64,000 bases of DNA from Planctomycetota bacterium (GTDB lineage Bacteria > Planctomycetota > Phycisphaerae > UBA1845 > UTPLA1): positions 51,564-115,563 of the forward strand of contig QEVG01000011.1 of the NCBI GenBank assembly GCA_003576905.1, in the 5' to 3' direction. A program made the translations under genes and the position numbers. Of this stretch, positions 34,397 through 43,220 are shown piece after piece (position 1 is the first letter of the stretch; each line of letters starts with the position of its first letter). Below the pieces are notes generated by a model, which saw nothing but the letters and a program-made list of their open reading frames with translations, had not been told where the DNA came from and made no database searches.

Positions 34397-34718
34397 CCGC
34401 CTTCAACTGACTTCGAAGCTTGGGCGTTCGCCATCTCGCTCGGCTCTACTTGCGGCGATCTCTAACCCCGCTTGCCCGGCTTGCAAACGCGGCGTCCGGC
34501 CGGCACCGCTTCGCTTCCCGCCTTTGAGTCTTGCACACCTCACGCCGGACCCGCTTCGCGCCCTGCGGGTCCGGTCCGTCATTCGTCCTGCTCCACTTCG
34601 CGGGACTCTCCGGCGGTCTGCCGGCCTTGCCGCCGCTGGCTCCTTTTCTGAACCGCTCGGGTCCCCCAGCCCGGGGGTGAAGGGACCACTCGCAGTCCCC
34701 AAGAAAAGGAGCAGAAAC
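34397..34718 (+). other. Long leader in front of ardC
   Basis: About 320 GC-rich bases without a gene of their own. A long frame through it has no start signal and no protein-like translation. The last 80 bases fold into a hairpin that buries the ribosome binding site of the next gene. Confidence 0.5.
34639..34712 (+). promoter_or_regulatory. Hairpin sequestering the ardC ribosome binding site
   Basis: GCTCCTTTTCT (34639-34649) pairs perfectly with AGAAAAGGAGC (34702-34712), which contains the Shine-Dalgarno sequence AAGGAG. Inside, GGTCCC (34660-34665) can pair with GGGACC (34682-34687), or CCCCC (34663-34667) with GGGGG (34673-34677). The start codon is seven bases after the stem. This is the architecture of a translational switch. 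Confidence 0.6.
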
Positions 34719-35543
34719 ATGAAAGCCGAACAAGCCAAGAAAGTCGCTAACCAGGCCCTCGAACAACTGAGCGCAGCGCTCGCCGCCGGCAGGAGCGAAG
34801 AACTCACTCGCTACCTGTCGATGCTGGCGAAGTTCCACAAGTACAGCTTCGGAAACGTCATGCTGATCCTGTCGCAGAAGCCCGACGCGACGCACGTCGC
34901 CGGCTTCAAAACGTGGAAGCAGATGGGCCGCTACGTCCGCCAGGGCGAGAAGGGAATCATCATCATCGCGCCGATGGTCTTCCGCGAGCGCGACGCCGAG
35001 ACTTCGGCCGGCGAATCCGCCGAGCGCGACGAGACCGTGCTGCGCTTCCGCGGCGTGTACGTCTTCGACGTATCGCAGACCGACGGCCAGCCGCTGCCCG
35101 AGCCGGCCGGCATCAACGGCAATCCCGGCCAGCACCTCGACTGCATCAAGACCGTCGTCGCTTCGCGCGGCATTGCGCTCGACTATGAGATCGGTGCCGG
35201 CAGCGCCCTTGGCCTGTCCCGCGGCGGTCGCATCAGCATCCGGCCGGGCCTGCCCGCCGCCGAGGAATTCGCGGTGATCGCGCACGAACTGGCGCACGAG
35301 CTTCTGCATCGCGGCGAGGACCGCCCGGCCAGCAAGACCGTCCGCGAGACCGAGGCCGAGGCCGTCGCGTTCGTCGTTAGCAAGGCCGTGGGCCTGGACG
35401 CCGGCGCCGCCGCCCGCGACTACATCCAGCTTTACGACGGCAAGACCGACACGCTGGCCGCTTCGCTCGACCGCATTCAGCGCACCGCCGCCGACATCTT
35501 CGCGGCGCTGCACGCGCCCGGGCAGCAGGCGCACGCCGCCTGA
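34719..35543 (+). CDS. ardC: ArdC-like antirestriction protein / zincin metallopeptidase
   Basis: This 274-residue protein has the ArdC layout. The N-terminal ssDNA-binding domain has YLSMLAKFHKYSFGNVMLILSQKPDATHVAGFKTWKQMGRYVRQGEKGI-like sequence over about residues 33-82. The C-terminal domain is an IrrE-like zincin with HELAHELLH at 189-197 and a downstream Glu-rich ETEAEAVAFVV that completes the metal site. ArdC proteins protect incoming plasmid DNA from restriction. The ATG at 34719 follows AAGGAG inside a hairpin. A strong terminator lies just past the stop codon, so this is a monocistronic unit with its own control. Confidence 0.88.
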   Translation: MKAEQAKKVANQALEQLSAALAAGRSEELTRYLSMLAKFHKYSFGNVMLILSQKPDATHVAGFKTWKQMGRYVRQGEKGIIIIAPMVFRERDAETSAGESAERDETVLRFRGVYVFDVSQTDGQPLPEPAGINGNPGQHLDCIKTVVASRGIALDYEIGAGSALGLSRGGRISIRPGLPAAEEFAVIAHELAHELLHRGEDRPASKTVRETEAEAVAFVVSKAVGLDAGAAARDYIQLYDGKTDTLAASLDRIQRTAADIFAALHAPGQQAHAA

Positions 35544-35555
35544 TCCGTCGCGACA

Positions 35556-35587
35556 CCCCGGCGGCTTGCCCCCGCCGGGGTTTTCTT
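35556..35587 (+). terminator. Rho-independent terminator after ardC
   Basis: The stem CCCCGGCGG (35556-35564) and CCGCCGGGG (35572-35580) is perfect with a seven-base loop and is followed by TTTTCTT. It lies 12 bases past the ardC stop codon. Confidence 0.88.
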
Positions 35588-35684
35588 ATGTTGCGGGCGG
35601 AGCGCCAGGCAGCATGGCCCCCGGACGTGATGCCGGTTGACAAGTCTATCATGGGTGGATAAACATGAGCTAGGGAGTGGTGCC

Positions 35685-35933
35685 ATGCGATACGAAAAAA
35701 CCCTTGCCATCACAAACCGTCTGAAATCGCTGCTGGTTCTCATTCGGCGTGGTACGTATGCCTGTCGAACGCTTGCCGAGAGGCTCGGCGTTTCGGAGCA
35801 AACGGTCTATCGAGATATCGTTTTCCTGCGAAAGCAAGGCCATTCCATCCATTCGGTCCGGCTGTCAAACCGGTGGGCCTACCGTTTGAATCGAAGCAAC
35901 GGTCAAGGTCGTCGCGGAGACCGCCGACCATGA
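35685..35933 (+). CDS. DeoR-type helix-turn-helix regulator
   Basis: This 82-residue protein is a single winged helix-turn-helix: TYACRTLAERLGVSEQTVYRDIVFLRKQGHSI is the DeoR/HTH_11 pattern. The ATG at 35685 is preferred over an upstream start at 35637. Its stop overlaps the methylase start as ATGA, so translation is coupled. A small regulator in front of a methylase-nuclease operon fits the role of a controller that delays nuclease expression after the element enters a new host; that is inference. Confidence 0.75.
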   Translation: MRYEKTLAITNRLKSLLVLIRRGTYACRTLAERLGVSEQTVYRDIVFLRKQGHSIHSVRLSNRWAYRLNRSNGQGRRGDRRP

Positions 35934-38900
35934 GTACAAGTAACGCCAAGGACTGGCGCAAAGCCTTTGGCATCCAGGATTGGAAGCCACCGTCATATTT
36001 CGCGTCCAAGGACGAAATCGATGCAGCCGGAAGCGCCGCACCCCATGCGCACGCGCTTCGCCGCGCATTTGACCGCCTCTCGGTGAGCGGCATCCTGTGC
36101 CTTCACAACAACCCTGTCGTCTATTTCAAGGAGGTGGCGAGCATTCGGCCCGACCAAGTCACTGCGCTTCACAAACAGTTCTGGAATCAGGGGCTTGCCC
36201 CCATCCTCGTGATCATTGACGACAGTGACGTGCACGTGTACTCCGGCCTGACCCGTCCCGTTGCTGACGCACCGATTCTTGATGCGGACGATCGCCTCGT
36301 TAAGCGCCTTAGTCGCGTCGCCGATGCGGCCGCGATCCGGCAGTTCGTTCTCTCCATCGAATCAGGCGATTTCTTCCGGGCTCACGAGAAGTCGTTCGAC
36401 CCAAAGCAGCGCGTTGATCGCGCCCTGTTGCGCAATCTCCAGGCAACGCGAACGGCGCTCGCTGCGGCGACGACACGGAAACTGGACTCGGCTGTGCTGG
36501 ATGCGATCCTCTGCCGGATCGTGTTCGTTTGTTACCTGTTTGATCGTAATGTCATCGGCACGTCGTACTTGCAGTCGGTCGGCGTACGCAAAGCCGATCA
36601 CCTACGGGACATCCTAGCCGGAAATAAGCAGCAGGCCAAAGCCCAGCTCTACACGCTGTTTAAACGCCTCGGCGCTGACTTCAATGGAGACCTGTTCAGC
36701 GAGAACCTGGATACCGAAGCACGACACATTACGAACAACCACTTGGAGATCCTCGATCGATTCCTCCACGGTACCGATGTCGTTACCGGGCAGGGCGCAT
36801 TCTGGCCCTACGACTTCGAGATGATTCCCATTGAGACGATCAGCGCCATCTATGAGCACTTCCTCAAGGCCGAAGACCCGAAGGGTAAGAGGAATGCGGG
36901 GGCTTTCTACACGCCGCGATTCCTGGCCGAGGTCGCGCTCGACATCGCACTCGATGGGATGGAGACCCTTCTCGACAAGCGATACCTCGACCCAGCGTGC
37001 GGTTCCGGCATTTTCCTCGTCGGCATGTTCAATAGACTAGCGGAAGAATGGAAGCGCAATAATCCGAACGCCCGTTATGACCGCCGAGCCAGTTCTCTGA
37101 TTGCCATCCTGCGCGACAACCTCGCCGGCGTGGACGTGAACCCAACAGCCTGCAAGATCGCTGCATTCAGCTTGTATCTTGCGCTGCTCGACCAGCTCTC
37201 ACCGCCCGACATCCAGGAGTTGCAGCGCAAGGGCAAGATGCTGCCGCGGCTCGTTCGTTCGCCCGAAGATCATCCGAGGAAGAACGGCACGACCATCTAC
37301 TGCGGCGATTTCTTCTCCGAAGATGCCCCAGTGCCCAACGGAAGCGACGTGGTCATCGGCAATCCACCTTGGGCAAGCCTCACCGGGCCGGCGGCAACGG
37401 CCGAGGATTGGTGCAACAGTCGCAAACTTCCTGTGCCTAATCGACAACTCGCAACCGCGTTCGTTTGGAAGGCGGCACATCATCAAAAGCCCGGTGGTCG
37501 TGTCTGCTTTGTGCTCCCGCACGGAGTACTATTCAATCATCAGCGAAAGGCGATCGACTTCCAACAGGCGTGGCTGGAGCGTCACACCATTGACGTGGTG
37601 CTCAACTTGGCAGACATGCGCTTCAACCTCTTTGAGACGGCAGTTGGGCCAGCGCTCATAGTGCGATACCGCAACGACTCGCCGTGCGTTCGCGATCACC
37701 GGGTTAGTTACCTTGTGCCGAAGACCAGTTGGTCCATCTCTCGGGCGAAACTTGTCTCGGTCGTACCTGAGGACCGGACGGAGGTGCAACTCACCAATGT
37801 ACTGGCCGACCTAAGGAAGCATCACGCATCGCCGGAATGGAAGGAGCGTTTCTGGGGAACTCCCCGCGATCGGAAGCTTCTTGACCGGCTCCGCGCGATG
37901 CCGACCTTGTCTGCGATCGTGGGGCAACAGCGCTCCCATACTAAATACCGCTGGATCATCGCGGAGGGATTTCAGCCCGTAGGTCAATCCGATGATCCGT
38001 CCGCCGCCAAGACGATAACACTTCCCAGTAAGCTATTCGTGTCGGCGCGCGCCGTCGGCTCAGAGTTGATCCTCTCAAAATCTGAATGCGAGTCTCTTCC
38101 CGCGGCGGCGTACAAGGTCCGAAGCGGTTCCAACACGAACACCGACGTTTTCAAGGGCCCCCATGTCCTTATCACAAAGGGCCTCAACATCGGCTTCGCT
38201 GATTTCGCCCTTGCATTCCGTCACGCCGTGCGAGGCATTCACGGTCCTCGTGAGGACCGCGATTTGCTGGTGTTCCTCGCAGCCTATCTCCGCTCGCCCA
38301 TTGCACGGTACTTCTTGTTCCACACATCGAGCCGTTGGGGCATCGAGCGAGCCGAAGTTGAAGTTGCCGAACTGCTCAAAGTCCCGTTCCCTCTGCCGGA
38401 CCAACTCAAGTCACCGAAGGATGCCCGAAGGCTCGTCGCCGCAGTCGTCAAGAAGGTGGACGCATTCGCTCAGGCAGGTAAGGCGGTTCTTACCGATCGC
38501 GAGGGTGCCATTCGCCGCTTGCAAGCCGAATGCGATGAGATGCTGTACGAGTATTTTGACATCATCGACGTGGAGCGGGTGCTGATTGAAGACACCGAGA
38601 ACGTCGTCATTGAAAGCATCCTTCCCAAGCGCGCATCCGCATCGCTCCCAACGTTGAAGGAGGCAACTGCGGATTATCGCAATCGCTATGTGGAGGTGCT
38701 GTGCCAAACCTTGAACGATTGGGCTCGTGAAGGCCCCCATCGAGTCCACGGCCGCACATATGCATCATCCAGCAGCGGTGTAGCGGCAGTGGTACTCGAT
38801 CGATCGCGCAACGGATCGCCGACTGCCGAAGCCGAGACCGATGGTGCTGCCCTGATGACTGTCCTGGACAGGCTCCAACGCACCTTCGCAAAGGAACTCG

Positions 38901-39061
38901 GTTCCATCGAACTGCTACGCGGCGTGAAAGTGTTCGACAAGGAGTCGCTCTATCTTTTCAAGCCACTGGCCCAGCGTTTCTGGACACGCACTGCCGCGCT
39001 TAACGACGCAGACGACATCGCCACGACGGTGCTCATGCGCTCCCGTAAGGAGCGCGCTTGA
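35930..39061 (+). CDS. Large N6-adenine DNA methyltransferase (type I/IIG-like)
   Basis: This 1043-residue protein has an N-terminal domain of about 300 residues, then a gamma-type N6-adenine methylase. The approach sequence is NAGAFYTPRFLAEVALDIALDGM, motif I is LDPACGSGIFL near residue 354 and motif IV is VVIGNPPWASL near 478. The C-terminal half (about 620-1040) looks like a target-recognition and helical region (YLRSPIARYFLFHTSSRWGIERAEV). No clear nuclease motif is visible in the N-terminus. The start overlaps the regulator's stop as ATGA, and the next gene overlaps its stop by one base. It is likely the modification subunit of a restriction or BREX-like system. Confidence 0.85.
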   Translation: MSTSNAKDWRKAFGIQDWKPPSYFASKDEIDAAGSAAPHAHALRRAFDRLSVSGILCLHNNPVVYFKEVASIRPDQVTALHKQFWNQGLAPILVIIDDSDVHVYSGLTRPVADAPILDADDRLVKRLSRVADAAAIRQFVLSIESGDFFRAHEKSFDPKQRVDRALLRNLQATRTALAAATTRKLDSAVLDAILCRIVFVCYLFDRNVIGTSYLQSVGVRKADHLRDILAGNKQQAKAQLYTLFKRLGADFNGDLFSENLDTEARHITNNHLEILDRFLHGTDVVTGQGAFWPYDFEMIPIETISAIYEHFLKAEDPKGKRNAGAFYTPRFLAEVALDIALDGMETLLDKRYLDPACGSGIFLVGMFNRLAEEWKRNNPNARYDRRASSLIAILRDNLAGVDVNPTACKIAAFSLYLALLDQLSPPDIQELQRKGKMLPRLVRSPEDHPRKNGTTIYCGDFFSEDAPVPNGSDVVIGNPPWASLTGPAATAEDWCNSRKLPVPNRQLATAFVWKAAHHQKPGGRVCFVLPHGVLFNHQRKAIDFQQAWLERHTIDVVLNLADMRFNLFETAVGPALIVRYRNDSPCVRDHRVSYLVPKTSWSISRAKLVSVVPEDRTEVQLTNVLADLRKHHASPEWKERFWGTPRDRKLLDRLRAMPTLSAIVGQQRSHTKYRWIIAEGFQPVGQSDDPSAAKTITLPSKLFVSARAVGSELILSKSECESLPAAAYKVRSGSNTNTDVFKGPHVLITKGLNIGFADFALAFRHAVRGIHGPREDRDLLVFLAAYLRSPIARYFLFHTSSRWGIERAEVEVAELLKVPFPLPDQLKSPKDARRLVAAVVKKVDAFAQAGKAVLTDREGAIRRLQAECDEMLYEYFDIIDVERVLIEDTENVVIESILPKRASASLPTLKEATADYRNRYVEVLCQTLNDWAREGPHRVHGRTYASSSSGVAAVVLDRSRNGSPTAEAETDGAALMTVLDRLQRTFAKELGSIELLRGVKVFDKESLYLFKPLAQRFWTRTAALNDADDIATTVLMRSRKERA

Positions 39062-39783
39062 TGATCATCGGCGATCCCGACATATGGTCGGATACGTTTC
39101 CAGAGGAACTGGTACCGCGCGTGCTTGACCTGATCACCGATACCTGGACCACATTCGACAAGCCAGGCCCCGCCGATTTGGAAGTGCCGACTACGCGGCG
39201 TTTCAAGCACGCCCTGAAACAAGCCAAGGACCTCAACCGCTTACCGGTTCGCCTGGAGCGCGAGCCGGCTGAGGACGATCCAGAGACGGGCGACGAGCTT
39301 GGCCGAATCGACTTGAAGTTTCTACCGGCGGTTTCGGCGCGCGAGGAGGTCTATTTCGCGTTTGAGTGCAAGCGCCTCAACGTAGCCGCAAACGGCGGCC
39401 GCCGTTCGCTCGCTCCGGAGTACGTAACTGAAGGCATGATGCGGTTTGTCACCGGCCAGTATGCAGGCTCAGTCCGACATGGCGGGATGATCGGGTATGT
39501 CCTTGATGGGTGCCGCGACGACGCCATTGAGCATGTCGGCCAGAACATCGCGTCGCGCGCGACTGAACTCTGCATGAACACTCCGGCCAGGCTTGATCGC
39601 AATCGCCTCCGTCCAGCCGCGGACCACATTCGCGAAACAAATCATGCTCTGAAACCATCCCGCCCGTTCACCTTGCACCACATGTTTCTGGCGGCTGATG
39701 GCGCCAATCCCGCTGTTGCCTTCGATTCCTTAACGCCGACCACGTCCAGTCCGCAGGAGGGCGGGGGCTCATGCAGACAATAG
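39061..39783 (+). CDS. PD-(D/E)XK nuclease-like partner of the methylase
   Basis: This 240-residue protein has a likely nuclease core: RIDLKFLP near residue 83 and VYFAFECKRLNV near 98-109, which fits the D-x(n)-ExK metal site of PD-(D/E)XK restriction enzymes. The rest is helical with no other motif I know. Its ATG shares a base with the methylase stop (TGATG), so synthesis is coupled. Together with the regulator and methylase it forms a three-gene unit that I read as a restriction-modification module. Confidence 0.7.
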   Translation: MIIGDPDIWSDTFPEELVPRVLDLITDTWTTFDKPGPADLEVPTTRRFKHALKQAKDLNRLPVRLEREPAEDDPETGDELGRIDLKFLPAVSAREEVYFAFECKRLNVAANGGRRSLAPEYVTEGMMRFVTGQYAGSVRHGGMIGYVLDGCRDDAIEHVGQNIASRATELCMNTPARLDRNRLRPAADHIRETNHALKPSRPFTLHHMFLAADGANPAVAFDSLTPTTSSPQEGGGSCRQ

Positions 39784-39917
39784 CACCGGCAGTCGCGGAC
39801 ACGACCCAACGCACGAAGGCGTTCGTCGGCTTGCCGTGACGAGAATCAGCGAGTGTGACCTGCGGCAATGGAGGAACAATTCGCGCCGACGACCTATGGT
39901 CGCGGAGGAGGATTGAG

Positions 39918-40064
39918 ATGCCCAAGCGCGCCGAGTACCTCCCGGTTTGCCTTGGCGAGTACGACGGAGCGATCGCAAGTCGGTTGGGCCAGGCGCGGTC
40001 ATCAAGCTTATCGTACCAAGCCTTGGAATCACGCCGCAGGCAGTTGTTGAAACACAGAGCTTAG
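39918..40064 (+). CDS. Possible small gene or gene remnant
   Basis: A 48-codon frame starts with ATG behind GGAGGAGGATTGAG, a good ribosome binding site, and ends just at the convergent anti-sigma gene. The product is basic and has no recognisable motif. It could be a short real gene or the remains of a longer one. The surrounding 39784-40060 shows nothing else. Confidence 0.3.
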   Translation: MPKRAEYLPVCLGEYDGAIASRLGQARSSSLSYQALESRRRQLLKHRA

Positions 40065-40897
40065 TGGTCTGAGTCAGATGGCTTCGAGCGCGGGGCCACA
40101 GCCTTTAGAACCGGAGCTAGTTCGAGTTCGTCGAGCCGACTCAGCACGCAATGGCAAGTGACCGGATCGGTCACATGAACGAGTCGCCAATCCCCAACCG
40201 CCACCGCGTGGCCGTGGTGATCGCCGACGACACAGGGATAGTCCTTATGTGTTCCAAACTGCTCCGGGTGGACCGTCGGATGAAAGATCGCGACGAGCAA
40301 CTCGCCGGGTTTTTCGTAGCGAGCGGCGACCCCTGGGTTGGAACCGAACCGAAGGCCATAGGTGTTTGATCGCTGGAAGCCACCGGGAAGCATCGCCGGT
40401 ACCTCGAAATCCAGATTAGGTGCAAACGAACGGGCTTCACTTGGCGCAATCTCAACAGCGTTGTAGAGCGTTAGGAAACGAGAGAGCGCCTTCTGTGGGT
40501 CAATCGGCAAAGCATCAAGGATCACTCCAAAGTCAATGGTTGACGCCTGAGCGGTGCTCTCGCCTTGTCGAACGAACATCGCCAATCCGCCCAAGCCGAC
40601 CACGAGCGCAATCACTGCGGCGACACGCATGACAGGGATTGTACGTTTGAGCGGCCTCGGTGATATTGATACTGGTCTGTGTTCTGAGAGCCGGCGATCA
40701 ATTCCAGTCCAAAGTGATGCCGGAACCTCCGGCGTGGGGCCATCCGTGATCGCGGCGGCGAGCTCTCGCAGTGATGCAACCTCAGCGCGGCATGCGTCGC
40801 ATTCGGCAACGTGCGCTCGGATGCGCTGTGCCTCGATGAGGGGAATCTCATCGTCAACGTAAAGACCGAGATTTCCTTTGATCTCAGCGCAAGTCAT
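40061..40897 (-). CDS. Zinc-finger anti-sigma factor
   Basis: This 278-residue membrane protein begins with a zf-HC2 anti-sigma domain: C3 in MTCAEIKGNLGLYVDDEI, then HVAECDACRAEV with the H-x3-C-x2-C zinc site near residues 29-36. One membrane span lies at about 92-110 (MRVAAVIALVVGLGGLAMFV) and a periplasmic domain of 165 residues follows. Such proteins bind and inhibit the ECF sigma factor encoded beside them until a stress signal. The start overlaps the sigma stop as ATGA, giving stoichiometric expression. Confidence 0.88.
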   Translation of the reverse strand: MTCAEIKGNLGLYVDDEIPLIEAQRIRAHVAECDACRAEVASLRELAAAITDGPTPEVPASLWTGIDRRLSEHRPVSISPRPLKRTIPVMRVAAVIALVVGLGGLAMFVRQGESTAQASTIDFGVILDALPIDPQKALSRFLTLYNAVEIAPSEARSFAPNLDFEVPAMLPGGFQRSNTYGLRFGSNPGVAARYEKPGELLVAIFHPTVHPEQFGTHKDYPCVVGDHHGHAVAVGDWRLVHVTDPVTCHCVLSRLDELELAPVLKAVAPRSKPSDSDH

Positions 40898-41733
40898 GGC
40901 TGTTCACCGCCCGTAGCGTGACTCTTGGTGCCGAATTCTGAAGTCTCCCGGTCACCAGGCTCGACGCGGGTCAGTCGAGGACTTTGCCACCCATCATTTT
41001 GATGCGCCCGGGAAGAGATTTCTTCCTCCGAGGCATATCCCGCCGTCAGAGATTCCTTGAGGCGGTTCCGTGCCCTGGAGAGGCGAGAGGCGATGGTCCC
41101 CTCGGCACAGTCAAGCAATTCCCCGATTGACCGGTAATCGTGCCCCTGGTCATAGCGTAGCAGGAGGATAACGCGGTCCTCATCCGAGAGTTGGTCGAAC
41201 GCCGCCCGAATGTCAAGCCGCTCGTCGCGTTCTTGAATGTCGGCTGGCTGTGGACGGTCTCGGTTGCTTGAGGAGTTCAGGTGGCGTTTCTCAGTTTTCT
41301 TTCGGCGAAGGAACGCAAGGGCTTCGTTCACGGCGATTCGGTGAACCCAAGTCGTGAGCGAGCACTCGGCACGAAACCTGTCAATCTGGGTGAAGACCCG
41401 AATGTAAACCTCGTGTGTTAGATCGAGGGCGTCGTCGTCGTTCCGTACCATGCGGAGGATGAGACGGTAAACCCGCTCAACCGTCAGATCATATAGTCGG
41501 CGCTGCGCGCCGCGATCCATCGCTCGACATGCTGTGATGAGTTGCCGCTCTTCCACTGCGTTTGCCTTGGCCTGGTGTCGGCGACGATCCCGCAGGACCT
41601 CATGGTGCGTAGCATAAGTTCTCTCGCCGCAAGATGATAGCCCGAAATCTGGTGTACACGAGGACGTTTGGGGCGACGCTGCAATTCCTGGCGTGGAAAT
41701 GGCAAGCGGCATGGGTACAGGCACCCCGGTCAA
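40894..41733 (-). CDS. ECF-family RNA polymerase sigma factor
   Basis: This sigma-70 factor has region 2 (DRGAQRRLYDLTVERVYRLILRMV, then DALDLTHEVYIRVFTQIDRF and TWVHRIAVNEALAFLRRKK) and region 4 (FDQLSDEDRVILLLRYDQGHDYRSIGELLDCAEGTIASRLSRARNRLK). The frame starts at a TTG at 41733 that overlaps the phosphatase stop (TTGA). The first 60 residues are unlike the family, so a GTG at 41556, just before EERQLI, is an alternative start. The anti-sigma gene overlaps the end. The operon order phosphatase, sigma, anti-sigma suggests a phosphorylation input to sigma release. Confidence 0.85.
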   Translation of the reverse strand: MTGVPVPMPLAISTPGIAASPQTSSCTPDFGLSSCGERTYATHHEVLRDRRRHQAKANAVEERQLITACRAMDRGAQRRLYDLTVERVYRLILRMVRNDDDALDLTHEVYIRVFTQIDRFRAECSLTTWVHRIAVNEALAFLRRKKTEKRHLNSSSNRDRPQPADIQERDERLDIRAAFDQLSDEDRVILLLRYDQGHDYRSIGELLDCAEGTIASRLSRARNRLKESLTAGYASEEEISSRAHQNDGWQSPRLTRVEPGDRETSEFGTKSHATGGEQP

Positions 41734-43220
41734 TCTTGCTGGAGGATTACGAGCGTTACGTCGTCGGCAAACGCATTTGACCCTTGAAACTCCTGCGCCG
41801 CCGCGAGAATGCGGCTGGCCTGTTCGCTTGGAGGGAAACGACGCGTAGCCTTCACAAGATCATGTAGTCTATCGCGCCCGAAGGGCACGCCATGGGCGTC
41901 GAACAGCTCATGTAAGCCGTCCGTGTAAAGAACTAACCTCTCTCCGCTATGAAACGGCATGGAATTGGCTTGGTAGCCGTCATGCCCCGAAATCCCGAGC
42001 GGCAGGCCGTCCGATTCGAGCAAGTCGGTCGTACCGTCTACGTGAAGCAGAATCCCAGGGTCGTGACCAGCCTTGGCGAAATGAATTCGATTCCGATCCG
42101 GCTGGACCCGGATGACGAAGCACGTAGCATAATCTCCTGCATCGGACACCGTCTGAAGCTGTTGGTTTGTTCTCGTAAGCAAGTCGTCAAGGCTGGATGT
42201 CTTGTTCAGTTCGTAACGCAGAACGGTTCGAAGGAGAGCTGTGTAAAGGGCGGCGGGCACGCCGTGGCCCGCAACGTCGATCACCGCAACAACGACCGAT
42301 CCATCGTCAAGTTCGACGCAATCGAAGAGGTCACCTGCAACGCTTGTGGTGGGCAGAAAGACCGAGAAGAGGCTTAGTCCTTCCAGTCGTGTCTCGCGCG
42401 GCGGCAGGAGTCGCTGTTGAATCTTACGGGCGCGCTCCATCTCGGTCTTGCGAATGTCTTCGACCCGCCCGAGTGAACGGGCCATCGCATTGACGCCATT
42501 TGCTAGAAACTGGACTTCGGCGGTGCCGACACCGCCCGCCCGAGTTTCAAATCGGCCGCGGCCAACTTCATCAACTACCGCGACTAATTCTCTCAACGGC
42601 CGCCGAATCCAGAACCACAGCCCGACGCCGGTAACTACGAAAATCAGGAGCGCAAGGGCGCCAACGCCGAGGAACCGGCCAACAGCCCGAGTCTGCATCT
42701 TTCGGAGCATCGGTTCCAGCGATTGCGCGACAATGATCGATCGCCCGCCCTGCGTCGCAGCGCTGGCCACAATGTACACCGCGTCATGGTGCTTGAAGTC
42801 CGGGGACGGACTGGGCCCGCGTATGGCTGCGATCATCTCGGCTTCCAGCTCAGGATTCGCTCGCGCATGAGCGCGGAGCGGAATGGTCCCGCTCGGGTCG
42901 AGAACGAGTATGTGGTGTCCTGGTGAGGCGGCCGTGCTCATCTGAAGACAAAAATCGTCGAGAAACGGTTGAAATTCATCCGGCGTGCCGATGCGTGCTT
43001 GGGCAACGGCAAGCACATTCGCTTCCTCTTTGAGCTTCTCGTATTCCTGGGAGAGCAGCGCACGGCGCTCACGCTGGAGGTCAATGAACTCGGCCGACCC
43101 GAGCACCCCAACGACGGTTGCATTGATCAACAGGGCGATGCGGAACGCAAGCGTGTTCCAAAAACTCGGAAGCGCCACCGGCGCGTCTGCTTGGTCGATT
43201 GGAGGACGTGCGCTGGCCAT
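41730..43220 (-). CDS. Membrane PP2C-type (RsbU/SpoIIE) phosphatase with HAMP
   Basis: This 496-residue sensor phosphatase has two membrane spans (about residues 22-42 and 184-205) around an extracytoplasmic sensor domain. A HAMP domain follows (IRRPLRELVAVVDEVGRGRFETRAGG), then a short coil EMERARKIQQRLLPP and a SpoIIE-type PP2C catalytic domain with SVAGDLFDCVELDDGSVVVAVIDVAGHG, where the Asp residues bind metal, and later GHDPGILL and ADDVTLVIL. The ATG at 43220 follows GGAGATTCC; the frame is open to 43277. RsbU-like enzymes activate partner-switch regulators. Here the adjacent partners are an ECF sigma and a zinc-finger anti-sigma factor. Confidence 0.88.
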   Translation of the reverse strand: MASARPPIDQADAPVALPSFWNTLAFRIALLINATVVGVLGSAEFIDLQRERRALLSQEYEKLKEEANVLAVAQARIGTPDEFQPFLDDFCLQMSTAASPGHHILVLDPSGTIPLRAHARANPELEAEMIAAIRGPSPSPDFKHHDAVYIVASAATQGGRSIIVAQSLEPMLRKMQTRAVGRFLGVGALALLIFVVTGVGLWFWIRRPLRELVAVVDEVGRGRFETRAGGVGTAEVQFLANGVNAMARSLGRVEDIRKTEMERARKIQQRLLPPRETRLEGLSLFSVFLPTTSVAGDLFDCVELDDGSVVVAVIDVAGHGVPAALYTALLRTVLRYELNKTSSLDDLLTRTNQQLQTVSDAGDYATCFVIRVQPDRNRIHFAKAGHDPGILLHVDGTTDLLESDGLPLGISGHDGYQANSMPFHSGERLVLYTDGLHELFDAHGVPFGRDRLHDLVKATRRFPPSEQASRILAAAQEFQGSNAFADDVTLVILQQD

